DNA from: Streptomyces sp. Tue6028
Lineage (GTDB): Bacteria; Actinomycetota; Actinomycetes; Streptomycetales; Streptomycetaceae
Direction: 5' to 3'
Length of the DNA stretch: 64,000 bases
Assembly: GCF_002300165.1 (NCBI RefSeq)
Contig: NZ_MLCE01000031.1
Span: 1 to 64,000, forward strand
Shown: positions 40,912-51,289 of the stretch, piece by piece
How positions within the stretch are numbered: position 1 is the first letter of the stretch
How the letters are laid out: each line of letters starts with the position of its first letter
Translations under genes and position numbers: made by a program
Notes under the pieces: model-generated
Seen by the model: only the letters and a program-made list of their open reading frames with translations
Database searches by the model: none
What the model was told of the DNA's origin: nothing

Positions 40912-43900
40912 TTACAAGGGAGTTCGGGCGCTGTGTTCCAGCAGTGCGGCGACCGTGGTGGCGCATCCGGGGCGCAGCCAGTTCACGTCCCGTCCGGTGA
41001 GTGCCGCGAACAGGCGCTTCCATGACGATTCATCGGTACTGAGAAGTTTTGTCACGAGTCTGCCGATTTCGTCCGTGGCCTCCCGCACCGCCGTGCGGAC
41101 GGGGTCGGGAAGCTCGCGGCGCACCGCTCCTTCGGCCAGGTAGTGCAGCACTCCTGCCGCGCCCGCGGCGCGGTGCACCAGGTCCCCGCCGGTGAGCAGG
41201 CCCCGCTCGACGAGATGGTCGAACATCGCGGTCCGCACGTCACGGTGGCCCGTCCGCTCGCGGTGCGCCACGGCGGCGCGGGCGCATTCGGCGCTGCGCC
41301 CGACCAGGGCGCGCCTGCGCAGCCGCTGCCAGTCCATGCCGGTCGCGGTGACCGTGTCGGGAGCGTCCGGCAGTTCCCCGAGCGCCCTCCACACGGCGGA
41401 CGGGAAGGGCTGCTCCTCGTGCGCTCTGCGCAGTACGTCCCAATCGCGCGCGTACGGCAGTTCGAGGACACGGAGTTCCTCGTTGTACGCCTTGCACGAC
41501 CGCAACCGCGCCACCAGCCGGTCCGCGCCGAGCTCACGGTCGAGGCGCGCGGAGAGCACCGCGTCCGGGTCGGGTGAGCCGAGCGCCTTCACGGCCAGCT
41601 TGGCCGCTGCGGGGCTCAGCAGACCCCGGTCCACGAGCGACCGCAGGTGTTCCGGACCGCCGGACCGCAGCGAGGCGCGTGCGGCGAGCAGATGGTCGAG
41701 CTGAGGGCGCCGCTTCCCCCACGAGGCGAGCGCGTGCTCGACGATCTCGGCGTCCGCGGCTTCGAGCTGGATGCGCTGGAGGTGCTCCCGCTCGGCGGAG
41801 TAGTACGAGGAACCCAGCAACTCCCGGCGCAGCTCCGGCGCCAGCGGCAGCAGGTCGTCCGGGCCCCGCGCGGCGCGGCCCTGCGGGCGGCGGGAGAGGA
41901 TCGTCCGGCGCACGTCCATGGAGGCCGCGCCACCCAGCGCCCTGCCGTACAGGGCCGCGTTGACCTCGGGTTCGTCGAGACCGAGGAGCCGCAGCTGGAG
42001 CTCGTGGTCGCGGTACAGCTCGCGCCACGACCGGGCGAGCACGAGCAGCGCCTCGCGGTCGTCGCGAGCGAAGAGACACGCGACGAGCGCCTCGGGCAGA
42101 TGGCCGCTCGCGCACGCGTGCCCGGTCAGCGCGGCCGCCGCCCCGGGCCCGAGCAGGGGGAGCACGGCCGTCAGCGCGTCGACGTCGGCGTGCAGCAGGA
42201 GTCGCGCGCCCGACAGGGTGACGGACGTGGCCTCCGCGCCCGTGCCGTCCGTGCCGTCTGTGTCGCCCGTGCTGCCCGTGCCGTCCGTGCTGCCCGTGCC
42301 GTCCGTGCCGTCTGTGTCGCCCGTGCCGTCCGTGCTGCCCGTACTGTCCGTGCCGTCCGTGCCGTCCGTGCCGTCCGTGTCGCCCGTGTCGCCCGTACGG
42401 CCCGCGTCGAGCGCTTCGCCGAGGGGCCGGTCCGTCGTGCCCGCGTCGAGTGCCTCGCCGAAGGTCAGGTCGGCCCCGCACGCCTCCAGCGCGCCGAGGG
42501 CGCGCAGCCAGCGCCCGCCGTCGACGCCGAGCCGCTCGGCGACCAGGGCGCGTGCGGCCCGCAGTTGCGGCCCCTCCGCGCCGTGCGTGCGCCACGCCTT
42601 CGGCACGGGGGTCATGGCACGCACGGGAGTCCGGGCGACCATCTCGCGGGGCGTGACGAACCCGTGCCGGTACTCGTCCATGTCGGACAGCGGCCGCAGC
42701 GGGGCCTCACGGGGCACCACCGGCTCACCGCCCGCGGCGGAGCCGTACGCGGCACAGGCCTCGACGAGCCAGTCGGGGCGCTCGACCCCCGGCACGCTGT
42801 AGGGGTAGGCGTTCGCCAGCGTGCGCAGCACCTGCCGGTCGGTGGGAACGGGCGCACCCGGCACGAGCGTGCGCAGCAGATGCACCGCCGGCAGCGCCGA
42901 GAGGGGCCCCGCCTCCTCGCGCAGCGAGCGCTCCTGGACCGGGGTGAGGGCGGGGACGGCCGCGACGGACACCGAGGTCTCCCGCACCGCGGCCAGTTCA
43001 CGCGCGTCCCGGCGGGCCAGTTCCTCGGCGTCGGGCCGGGGGCCCGCCACCTGCGCGGCCACCTGGATCAGTTCGGCGAGCGTCCCCTCGTACGTCGGCA
43101 GGAGGTGCAGCGCCACGACCCATCCTTCGGGATGGCCGGCCAGATGCTCCCGTACGAGGCCCGCGGCGCTCGCGCGGGCCTCGGCGGCCACGGCGTCGTC
43201 GGGCCGGCGCAGACCGGTGAGCACGGCCCGGGCCGGGCGGGCGGTGTCGACCAGCCGTTCGGGGGCGAGCAGCCCGCGCCCCGCCATGCGCGCGAACCAG
43301 GCCCAGCCCGGAAAGGACGCGGAACGCAGCCGCCCGGCCGGGTCGGCGTCCTGCTCGTCGCCGGCGTCCTCCGTGAACGCCGCCCGGACCGCGTCGTCGA
43401 CGTCCTCGTGACGCAACAGCTCCTCGACCGGCTCCGGCTGGAAGGGCGTCGCGCGGTGCGCCGCCACCAGCCGCCCGAAGTCGTAGGCGTACGGCTCGTG
43501 GACGAGGACGGGCATCAGACGCCGGGTGGCGTTGCGCCCGCGCGGCTCGGCGAGCAGCGCGGGCAGGGTGTCCGGGTCGTCGAAGGGGTACAGGTCCTCC
43601 TTCAGCCCGCCCGGCTCGTCCGTGCCCCGCGCCCTTCGGAGCACGGGGTGGGTGAGGGCCTCCTCGCCGAACAGCCCGAGCAGCCGGCGTACCTCCGTCG
43701 CGCCGCCGTTCTCCTGGACCCGGACGACGGCGTAGTGCCGTGCGCGGTCGCTGAGGAACGGCCAGGCGTGGTGCACGAGTTCGGGGTCCCCGCTGGTGGC
43801 GAGCGGCGTCCGCAGATGCTGGAGCGTGTCGCCGAGCAGTGCGGTGCGCAGCTTCTCGTCGAGCGGCACCCGCTCCGAGCGGCCCGGCGTGCGCGGGAGT

Positions 43901-45444
43901 CCAGAGACGATCGCGCGGCGCAGCGACAGCGTGGCCTTCTGGTTCAGGAACACGGCGGCGTTGACGGACGGTTCGTCCAGCTCGGTGAGCCGGCGCAGCG
44001 CACCGGCGCCGAGCGCGACATTGCCGCCGATGGCGGCGGCGACCCGCGGATCGCCCGCAGCGAGCGCGGTGTCCAGGGCGTGCGGCGGCAGCGAGCCCTT
44101 GCCGAGCAGCGCCGTCAGCAGGTCGTCGGGCAGCCGTGGCAGCAGGGCGCTCAGATCGGCCGGCCCGGCCGCGTACAGCAGGAAGCGGTACGGCTTCGTC
44201 AGCGCGGGCGGTTTCGCCGGTCCGGCGGGTGCGGTGCCCTCGGCGACGGCGTCGAGCAGCGCGGCCAGCGTGCCCTTGTACCGGGACAGGGTGGTGCGCA
44301 GCGTGGCCCACCGGTCCGGGTCCCCGCCGAGGCGGAGGTGCAGCAGATCCCGCAACGGAGGAGTGGCGCCCAGCTCGGTCAGGGCCGCGGCGGCCGTGCG
44401 GGCGGGCGCGACGGCGTCCAGCACCACGGCGGAAAGGTCGGCGAGAACCGCGGGGGAGGCGGCGGCGGACGGGCCGGTGGCCTCCCCGCTCAGCGCGGCG
44501 CAGATCCGGGCCAGTTCCGGGTGGCCGGGGACGGCCGCGGCGGCACGCACCAGCGCGGGACAGGCACGGGCGACATCGGCCACGACCGCCGGGTGGGTGC
44601 GGTACAGCTCGGCGAGCACGGACTCCGGGCAGTCGGAGCGACCGGCCAGGAACCGCACGGCGGCCTCGGGAAGCGGCTCCTCGCGGTGCGTGGCGACGAG
44701 CGCGTCCCACTCCAGCGTCCGGCGCCAGCGGGGTTCGGCCTCGCCCGCGCGCAGTCCCGCGACGAGCCCGTGCGGTCCCTCGGCGGTCACGACGGCGGCC
44801 CGCAACCGGTCGCCGTCGGAGTCGAGTGCCGCGCGTGCGAGCTCGGCGACGGCGGGACGCAGCGGTGCGTCCGCCGCTTCGAGCAGCGCGCGCAGCCGGC
44901 CGGGGTGGGGCAGCAGGCCCTGCACCGCGCGCAGTTGCTCGGCGCTGGTGAGGTCCGTGCCCCGCACCCGCAGGGCGTGCTCCACCACCTCGGGCACGTC
45001 GCTCACGACACCGGCTCCCACGAAGTGCGGGACGCCGGGCAGCTCCCGCTGCGTGGCGAGGATGCGTTCGCGCAGCGGTGCGAGGGCCGCCGGGTCGGCG
45101 TGCCGCCCGGGCGTCAGGACGAGCCGGCGCATCCACGACCGTGCCCAGCGGTGCTCGTACACGTGCAGGTCGACGACCGGGTCGGGGCGCAGGAGCAGCA
45201 GGGCCAGGTCGTCGGAGGTGACGTCCTTGGCCCGGACCAGGGCGCGCCGCACCAGCGGGTCGGGGTCCTGGGCGGCGCTCGCGCGGGCCTCGGCGGACAG
45301 CGGCACCCAGGTGAGGTGGCGGGGCTCCCGCTCCCCGAGCCGCCGTCTGATCCGTCCCGCCTCGCCGGGCCCGGCCGCGGGCGTGAGCAGGGCGAGGAAG
45401 TGCGCCCCGTGGTGGTCGTATCCGGTCGTCGAGCCCGCCGTCAC
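40912..45444 (-). CDS. giant HEAT-like helical repeat protein, unknown function
   Basis: A 1510-residue cytoplasmic protein with no signal peptide or membrane helix. It is built of repeated helical units rich in leucine, alanine and arginine, with recurrent motifs such as DPxVRRALV, DEPSVNAAVFLNQKATLSLRRAIVSG and LDEPEVNAALYGRALG. This is reminiscent of HEAT/ARM-like scaffolds. Residues about 1017-1067 are 17 Thr-Gly-Asp/Asp-Gly/Ser tripeptides encoded by a 9-bp minisatellite. GTG 45444 is chosen because AGGGGG precedes it. I do not recognise an enzyme domain. Confidence 0.8.
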   Translation of the reverse strand: MTAGSTTGYDHHGAHFLALLTPAAGPGEAGRIRRRLGEREPRHLTWVPLSAEARASAAQDPDPLVRRALVRAKDVTSDDLALLLLRPDPVVDLHVYEHRWARSWMRRLVLTPGRHADPAALAPLRERILATQRELPGVPHFVGAGVVSDVPEVVEHALRVRGTDLTSAEQLRAVQGLLPHPGRLRALLEAADAPLRPAVAELARAALDSDGDRLRAAVVTAEGPHGLVAGLRAGEAEPRWRRTLEWDALVATHREEPLPEAAVRFLAGRSDCPESVLAELYRTHPAVVADVARACPALVRAAAAVPGHPELARICAALSGEATGPSAAASPAVLADLSAVVLDAVAPARTAAAALTELGATPPLRDLLHLRLGGDPDRWATLRTTLSRYKGTLAALLDAVAEGTAPAGPAKPPALTKPYRFLLYAAGPADLSALLPRLPDDLLTALLGKGSLPPHALDTALAAGDPRVAAAIGGNVALGAGALRRLTELDEPSVNAAVFLNQKATLSLRRAIVSGLPRTPGRSERVPLDEKLRTALLGDTLQHLRTPLATSGDPELVHHAWPFLSDRARHYAVVRVQENGGATEVRRLLGLFGEEALTHPVLRRARGTDEPGGLKEDLYPFDDPDTLPALLAEPRGRNATRRLMPVLVHEPYAYDFGRLVAAHRATPFQPEPVEELLRHEDVDDAVRAAFTEDAGDEQDADPAGRLRSASFPGWAWFARMAGRGLLAPERLVDTARPARAVLTGLRRPDDAVAAEARASAAGLVREHLAGHPEGWVVALHLLPTYEGTLAELIQVAAQVAGPRPDAEELARRDARELAAVRETSVSVAAVPALTPVQERSLREEAGPLSALPAVHLLRTLVPGAPVPTDRQVLRTLANAYPYSVPGVERPDWLVEACAAYGSAAGGEPVVPREAPLRPLSDMDEYRHGFVTPREMVARTPVRAMTPVPKAWRTHGAEGPQLRAARALVAERLGVDGGRWLRALGALEACGADLTFGEALDAGTTDRPLGEALDAGRTGDTGDTDGTDGTDGTDSTGSTDGTGDTDGTDGTGSTDGTGSTGDTDGTDGTGAEATSVTLSGARLLLHADVDALTAVLPLLGPGAAAALTGHACASGHLPEALVACLFARDDREALLVLARSWRELYRDHELQLRLLGLDEPEVNAALYGRALGGAASMDVRRTILSRRPQGRAARGPDDLLPLAPELRRELLGSSYYSAEREHLQRIQLEAADAEIVEHALASWGKRRPQLDHLLAARASLRSGGPEHLRSLVDRGLLSPAAAKLAVKALGSPDPDAVLSARLDRELGADRLVARLRSCKAYNEELRVLELPYARDWDVLRRAHEEQPFPSAVWRALGELPDAPDTVTATGMDWQRLRRRALVGRSAECARAAVAHRERTGHRDVRTAMFDHLVERGLLTGGDLVHRAAGAAGVLHYLAEGAVRRELPDPVRTAVREATDEIGRLVTKLLSTDESSWKRLFAALTGRDVNWLRPGCATTVAALLEHSARTPL
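42242..42394. repeat. 9-bp coding minisatellite, 17 units
   Basis: On the plus strand the units are variants of GTGCCGTCC (GTGCCGTCT, GTGTCGCCC, GTGCTGCCC), repeated about 17 times without interruption. On the minus strand they encode TDG/TGD/TGS/TDS tripeptides in the giant protein. Each unit is nine bases, so copy-number change would keep the reading frame. Confidence 0.9.
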
Positions 45445-45558
45445 GCAGCGCCCCCTGTGCACGTGATCCCCGTACGGCACCGCCGTGGCGGTGTCCGACT
45501 GCCGTGCACACTTCATCACATGGGGTGCGAACGCCTGTACGAGACGCGGGTGGGGGCC

Positions 45559-45756
45559 TCAGTGTCGCCGGGCGCGTGTGGTGCGCCGCCACCCGAAGGG
45601 CCCCGGCAGGTCCATCGACGTCGTCCGGCGCCCGGTGCTGCTGTGGGTGTGCTTCGGCCCGTGCCGGCCGCCGGTGGTGATGGACCACGACTTGCGGTTG
45701 ATGTTGAGCCTGACCCCGGGAAGTATGCGGAAACTCTTGCGGAACGTGAGTGGCAT
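45559..45756 (-). CDS. DUF4236 small protein
   Basis: A 65-residue basic protein starting MPLTFRKSFRILPGVRLNINRKSWSITTGGR. It matches the DUF4236 signature (FRKSxxxxPGVRLN...S...GG). The family is found in bacteria and phages, and its function is unknown. AAGGGGGG precedes the ATG at 45756. The C-terminal 30 residues are arginine-rich and unlike the family core. It is divergent from aconitase. Confidence 0.88.
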   Translation of the reverse strand: MPLTFRKSFRILPGVRLNINRKSWSITTGGRHGPKHTHSSTGRRTTSMDLPGPFGWRRTTRARRH

Positions 45757-45858
45757 GGCTGCCCCCCCCTTGCGATGGTTACGCCGGGTGGATCCCGGCC
45801 GACACCGGGTACCCCGCAAGAGGCCGGGCATGACCAGCCCGCGCCCATGTACTAGAGT

Positions 45859-45876
45859 TATCTCGACATCGAGATA
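45859..45876. promoter_or_regulatory. perfect MarR/TamR-type palindrome before aconitase
   Basis: TATCTCGACATCGAGATA is an 18-bp perfect dyad (8-bp arms, CA centre) in the divergent DUF4236/acnA region, 130 bp before the acnA start. In S. coelicolor the MarR-family regulator TamR is reported to bind a similar palindrome and to control aconitase. The assignment here is by similarity from memory. Confidence 0.7.
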
Positions 45877-45918
45877 TCTGCCGAGGCGCCCCGCAGCCGC
45901 CACCTCGGTAAGGGTTAC

Positions 45919-45937
45919 CTAACTTAGCCTTACCTTA
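45919..45937. promoter_or_regulatory. DtxR/DmdR-like iron box
   Basis: CTAACTTAGCCTTACCTTA (reverse complement TAAGGTAAGGCTAAGTTAG) resembles the DmdR/DtxR iron-box consensus TTAGGTTAGGCTAACCTAA at most positions. It lies 69 bp before the aconitase start, between the TamR-like palindrome and the gene. Iron control would suit an Fe-S enzyme. Confidence 0.55.
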
Positions 45938-46005
45938 GCGGATCGGCCAAGACCGCGTGGCGGCAGGATTGCGGTGGTACGCGCACATCAATGAAGGAGA
46001 CTGTC

Positions 46006-48720
<2,715 letters not shown>

Positions 48721-48752
48721 GCGGTACGGCAGGGCAGTTGTAGCGCGGTCGA

Positions 48753-48784
48753 GGGCCGCATCCCCGGTGACGGGGGTGCGGTCC
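48753..48784. terminator. terminator hairpin after acnA
   Basis: GGGCCGCATCCCC (48753-48765) pairs with GGGGGTGCGGTCC (48772-48784) across a six-base loop, with a single wobble or mismatch. It starts 33 bp after the acnA stop, followed by TTCGTGTT. It is a convincing intrinsic terminator. Confidence 0.75.
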
Positions 48785-48830
48785 TTCGTGTTCCCCGTCT
48801 CGCCACCGCTTCGGTGGGTGGGTCGGGTCC

Positions 48831-48932
48831 GTGCCGGTGATCCGCCCGTTGCAGCCGTTGTGCGGGGCGGTGCTGGTAGAGCCTCGGTGGGTGGGTGGCG
48901 CCGTCCGCAACGGGCATTTGATTCACCGGCAC
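48831..48932. repeat. long interrupted inverted repeat
   Basis: GTGCCGGTGA (48831-48840) and GCCCGTTGC (48844-48852) are matched by GCAACGGGC (48907-48915) and TCACCGGCAC (48923-48932). The imperfect stem has about 19 pairs, a bulge and a 54-base apical part. TCGGTGGGTGGGT occurs twice, at about 48811 and 48884. It may be a structured RNA or a degenerate mobile element. No ORF is supported here. Confidence 0.6.
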
Positions 48933-49021
48933 GGCCCCTTCCGTGAGAGGGCGAGTGCGGGTGTGAGTCGGGCTGGCGCCCAACACCCCGTGGGCCTGGG
49001 CGGTTACCTCGCGTGGTCCAT

Positions 49022-49111
49022 ATGACCTGTGTGGTCTGTATGGCCCGTGTGGTTCATGTGGTTCATGTGGTTCATGTGGTTCATGTGGTCCGTGTGGTCC
49101 GTGTGGACCCT
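49022..49111. repeat. 9-bp non-coding satellite, ten units
   Basis: Ten consecutive nine-base units run from ATGACCTGT through four GTGGTTCAT to GTGGTCCGT and GTGGACCCT. The unit resembles the coding minisatellite at 42242-42394 (GTGxxGTCC-like). No gene is evident, and all apparent ORFs are low-complexity. Confidence 0.8.
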
Positions 49112-49316
49112 CAGCCCTTCAGCTCCCCAGGCCCTCAGCCCCTCAGGCCCTCAGGCCCTCAGGCCCTCAATCCCTCAGCCCCCCAGCTCCCTCAACCCCC
49201 CAAGCCCCCCTCAACTCCCCAGCCCCCACCCCCTCAACTCCCCAGCTCCCCAGCTCCCTCACCCCCAAGCCCCCTCACCCCCCGCTCCTCCGGCCCCCCG
49301 CCCCCTCCACCCCGGT
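49112..49316. repeat. C-rich polypyrimidine tract with CTCAGGCCC repeats
   Basis: About 200 bp composed almost only of C, T and isolated A or AG, beginning with four or more CTCAGGCCC-type 9-mers and passing into runs such as CTCCCCAGCTCCC. Strand asymmetry is extreme even for Streptomyces. The complementary strand has many short G runs and could form G-quadruplexes. No coding signal is seen. Confidence 0.75.
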
Positions 49317-49343
49317 TCCGCCTGAGGGCTGGGAGTCACCTTT

Positions 49344-49410
49344 CAGCCCGTCCGGCGTTTGAGGACGAGGCCGTCCAGGCTGATCGGGGGTCTGGGGGCG
49401 GAGCCCCCAG
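49344..49410. repeat. dispersed Streptomyces intergenic repeat
   Basis: CAGCCCGTCCGGCGTTTGAG (49344-49363), followed by GACGAGG and ending in the hairpin CTGGGGGC-GGA-GCCCCCAG (49392-49410). This string is very common between genes in Streptomyces genomes as I remember them. It resembles a REP-like palindromic repeat. The rest of the gap to 49716 is GC-rich with no supported gene. Confidence 0.7.
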
Positions 49411-49716
49411 AGGTAAGGGACGGGTAGGGGCGGCGGGGGCGAGAGGCGTTTGTCGGGCCTGTGCCGAGGGAGCGGTCGTGCCCGCTCCGCCGAGGCGGGG
49501 ACCCCGCCGTTCTCGACGGAGGCGGCCCCCCGCCCCAGCGGCCCCGAGGCGCACCCCGCTGCGGAGGGGGCTGCACGTCCCCATGGGGGCGGCCCCGCGG
49601 CGCCGGACCGCGGCCCGCGCCGACGCCCCCACACGCCCCGTGCACACGGACCCCGCACTCGTGCGTCACCCGTTTACACCGCTTCCCCGAAGCGCTAGCT
49701 TCACGAGTGAGTGGGG

Positions 49717-49730
49717 TGGGAGCGCTCCCA
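49717..49730. promoter_or_regulatory. perfect CebR operator before the LPMO gene
   Basis: TGGGAGCGCTCCCA is the exact 14-bp palindrome known as the binding site of CebR, the LacI-family cello-oligosaccharide-responsive repressor of Streptomyces. It lies 97 bp before the chosen LPMO start. A half-match, GGAACCGCTCCCA, follows at about 49758-49770. Confidence 0.9.
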
Positions 49731-49826
49731 TAGACCGGTGGACCGGAACCCGCCCCCGGAACCGCTCCCACCTCACGTGATCCGGACACCTTCACCGCGC
49801 GCCCGCCCATGGAAGGACGGAATGAC

Positions 49827-50912
49827 ATGACCATGACATCAACGCTCCGGCCGAGGCGCCGATTACCGTTCCCCGCCCGGCACAGGGCCCTCTTCCTCGT
49901 GCTGCTCGCCCTGCTCACCACCCTGCCGGCCCTGGGGCTGGTGCTCGCGGCCGGCGGTGGCGCGGCGGCGCACGGCACCCCCATGAAGCCGGGCAGTCGC
50001 ACCTTCCTGTGCTGGCAGGACGGGCTGACCGACACCGGCGAGATCAAGCCCGTGAACCCGGCGTGCAGGGCGGCCCAACAGGCCGGCGGTACCACGCCGT
50101 TCTACAACTGGTTCTCCGTGCTGCGCTCGGACGGCGCGGGCCGCACCCGCGGCTTCGTCCCCGACGGCGCGCTGTGCAGCGGGGGCAACCCCAACTTCAC
50201 CGGCTTCGACCTGCCGCGTGACGACTGGCCGCTCACCCACCTCACGTCGGGCGCCACGGTCGACTTCGCGTACAACGCCTGGGCGGCCCACCCGGGTTGG
50301 TTCCGCGTCTATGTCACCAAGGACAGCTTCGACCCGACCAGGACCCTCACCTGGTACGACATGGAGGAGCAGCCGTTCCTCACGGTCGACCACCCGCCGC
50401 TCCACGGCACCCCGGGCACGGTCGAGGCCAACTACTCCTGGAGCGGCACGCTGCCGGCGAACAAGTCGGGCCGCCACATCATCTACATGGTCTGGCAGCG
50501 CTCCGACAGCGCCGAGACGTTCTACTCCTGCTCCGACGTCGTCTTCGACGGCGGCAACGGTGAAGTGACGGGCATTCACGACCCGGGCAACCCCACCGAA
50601 CCCCCGCCCGGCGCCTGCTCGGCCACCCGCCGCACGACGAACAGCTGGTCCGGCGGCTACCAGGCCGAGGTGACCGTCACCAACACCGGAGACGTGCCGA
50701 TGCTCGGCTGGATGGTCGACTGGACGCTGCCGGACGGGCAGTCGGTCGCCAGCCTCTGGAACGGCAACGCCACGTACGACGGTCAGGACGTGATGGTGCA
50801 CAACGCCGACTGGAACGGAGCGCTGGCTCCGGGCGCCGGCGCGACATTCGGTTATGTCGTCTCCGGATCGGGTGACGACCCGTCGACATCCCTTCCCTGC
50901 CGGGTGGGATGA
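49827..50912 (+). CDS. AA10 lytic polysaccharide monooxygenase with CBM2
   Basis: A 361-residue secreted copper enzyme. After a signal peptide (RRR, then a hydrophobic stretch at 20-45 ending GGGAAA), the mature protein starts at His49, the first ligand of the copper histidine brace. The second histidine is in NAWAAHPGWFRVYVT near 156. The AA10 domain (49-250) is followed by a linker and a C-terminal CBM2 (about 262-361; SWSGGYQAEVTVTNTG, NADWNG, cysteines at both ends). Cellulose, or possibly chitin, is cleaved oxidatively. The upstream CebR box favours cellulose. ATG 49827 has GAAGGA upstream. Confidence 0.94.
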   Translation: MTMTSTLRPRRRLPFPARHRALFLVLLALLTTLPALGLVLAAGGGAAAHGTPMKPGSRTFLCWQDGLTDTGEIKPVNPACRAAQQAGGTTPFYNWFSVLRSDGAGRTRGFVPDGALCSGGNPNFTGFDLPRDDWPLTHLTSGATVDFAYNAWAAHPGWFRVYVTKDSFDPTRTLTWYDMEEQPFLTVDHPPLHGTPGTVEANYSWSGTLPANKSGRHIIYMVWQRSDSAETFYSCSDVVFDGGNGEVTGIHDPGNPTEPPPGACSATRRTTNSWSGGYQAEVTVTNTGDVPMLGWMVDWTLPDGQSVASLWNGNATYDGQDVMVHNADWNGALAPGAGATFGYVVSGSGDDPSTSLPCRVG

Positions 50913-50931
50913 TCCCGCGCCCTTGCTCAGG

Positions 50932-50969
50932 GCGGACCGGGTGGGTGGTTCGCGACTCACCCGGTCCGC
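50932..50969. terminator. terminator hairpin after the LPMO gene
   Basis: GCGGACCGGGTG (50932-50943) is perfectly complementary to CACCCGGTCCGC (50958-50969), with a 14-base loop, 19 bp after the stop codon. It is a strong intrinsic terminator. Confidence 0.8.
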
Positions 50970-51066
50970 GAGCCCGGACAGGTCGGGGGAGGCCCGGCCC
51001 GGGACGATGCCCCCGGCTCGCGGGAAACCGAGAGCCCGGGGCGTGGCTTGTGCCGATCGCAGTGTG

Positions 51067-51125
51067 CGACAACGTTGTCGAACGGTCTTCGGAAAACTCT
51101 ACCGCCTCAACCGACAACGATGTCA
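51067..51125. promoter_or_regulatory. LacI-type operator pair before GH92 gene 1
   Basis: CGACAACGTTGTCG (51067-51080) is a perfect 14-bp palindrome. CGACAACGATGTCA (51112-51125) is a two-mismatch copy whose start is 45 bp downstream. The same core GACAACGTTGTC precedes the second GH92 gene at 58608-58619. The sites lie in the 377-bp LPMO-GH92 gap, otherwise without genes. Confidence 0.75.
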
Positions 51126-51289
51126 AGCCAGTTGGGGTGCAGGAGCCCCCGCTGCGCCGTCCGGGGGTGCGCCGGACGCGCCCTGCGGGCCGCAGGCGGT
51201 CTTCCGTGGTACCCGTGGCGCACGCTACTGTCCCTGCGGCTTGTGCGACCTGTGGTGCGCGACCCGTCCGAAGGAGGAGGGGCCGCGTC

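Noticed and set aside
42242..42394. CRISPR-like array
   Set aside because: Units are 9 bp with no spacers, lie within a coding frame and have no cas genes nearby.
41647..45855. 1402-codon ORF antisense to the giant repeat protein
   Set aside because: Its composition (Arg/Gly/Gln/His-rich, no motifs) is that of a high-GC shadow frame. The opposite strand has normal codon bias and a good ribosome-binding site.
49022..49325. Small ORFs across the satellite and C-rich tract
   Set aside because: Translations are simple repeats (VHV/MWF, then PSAPQ) with no start-site support or conservation signal.
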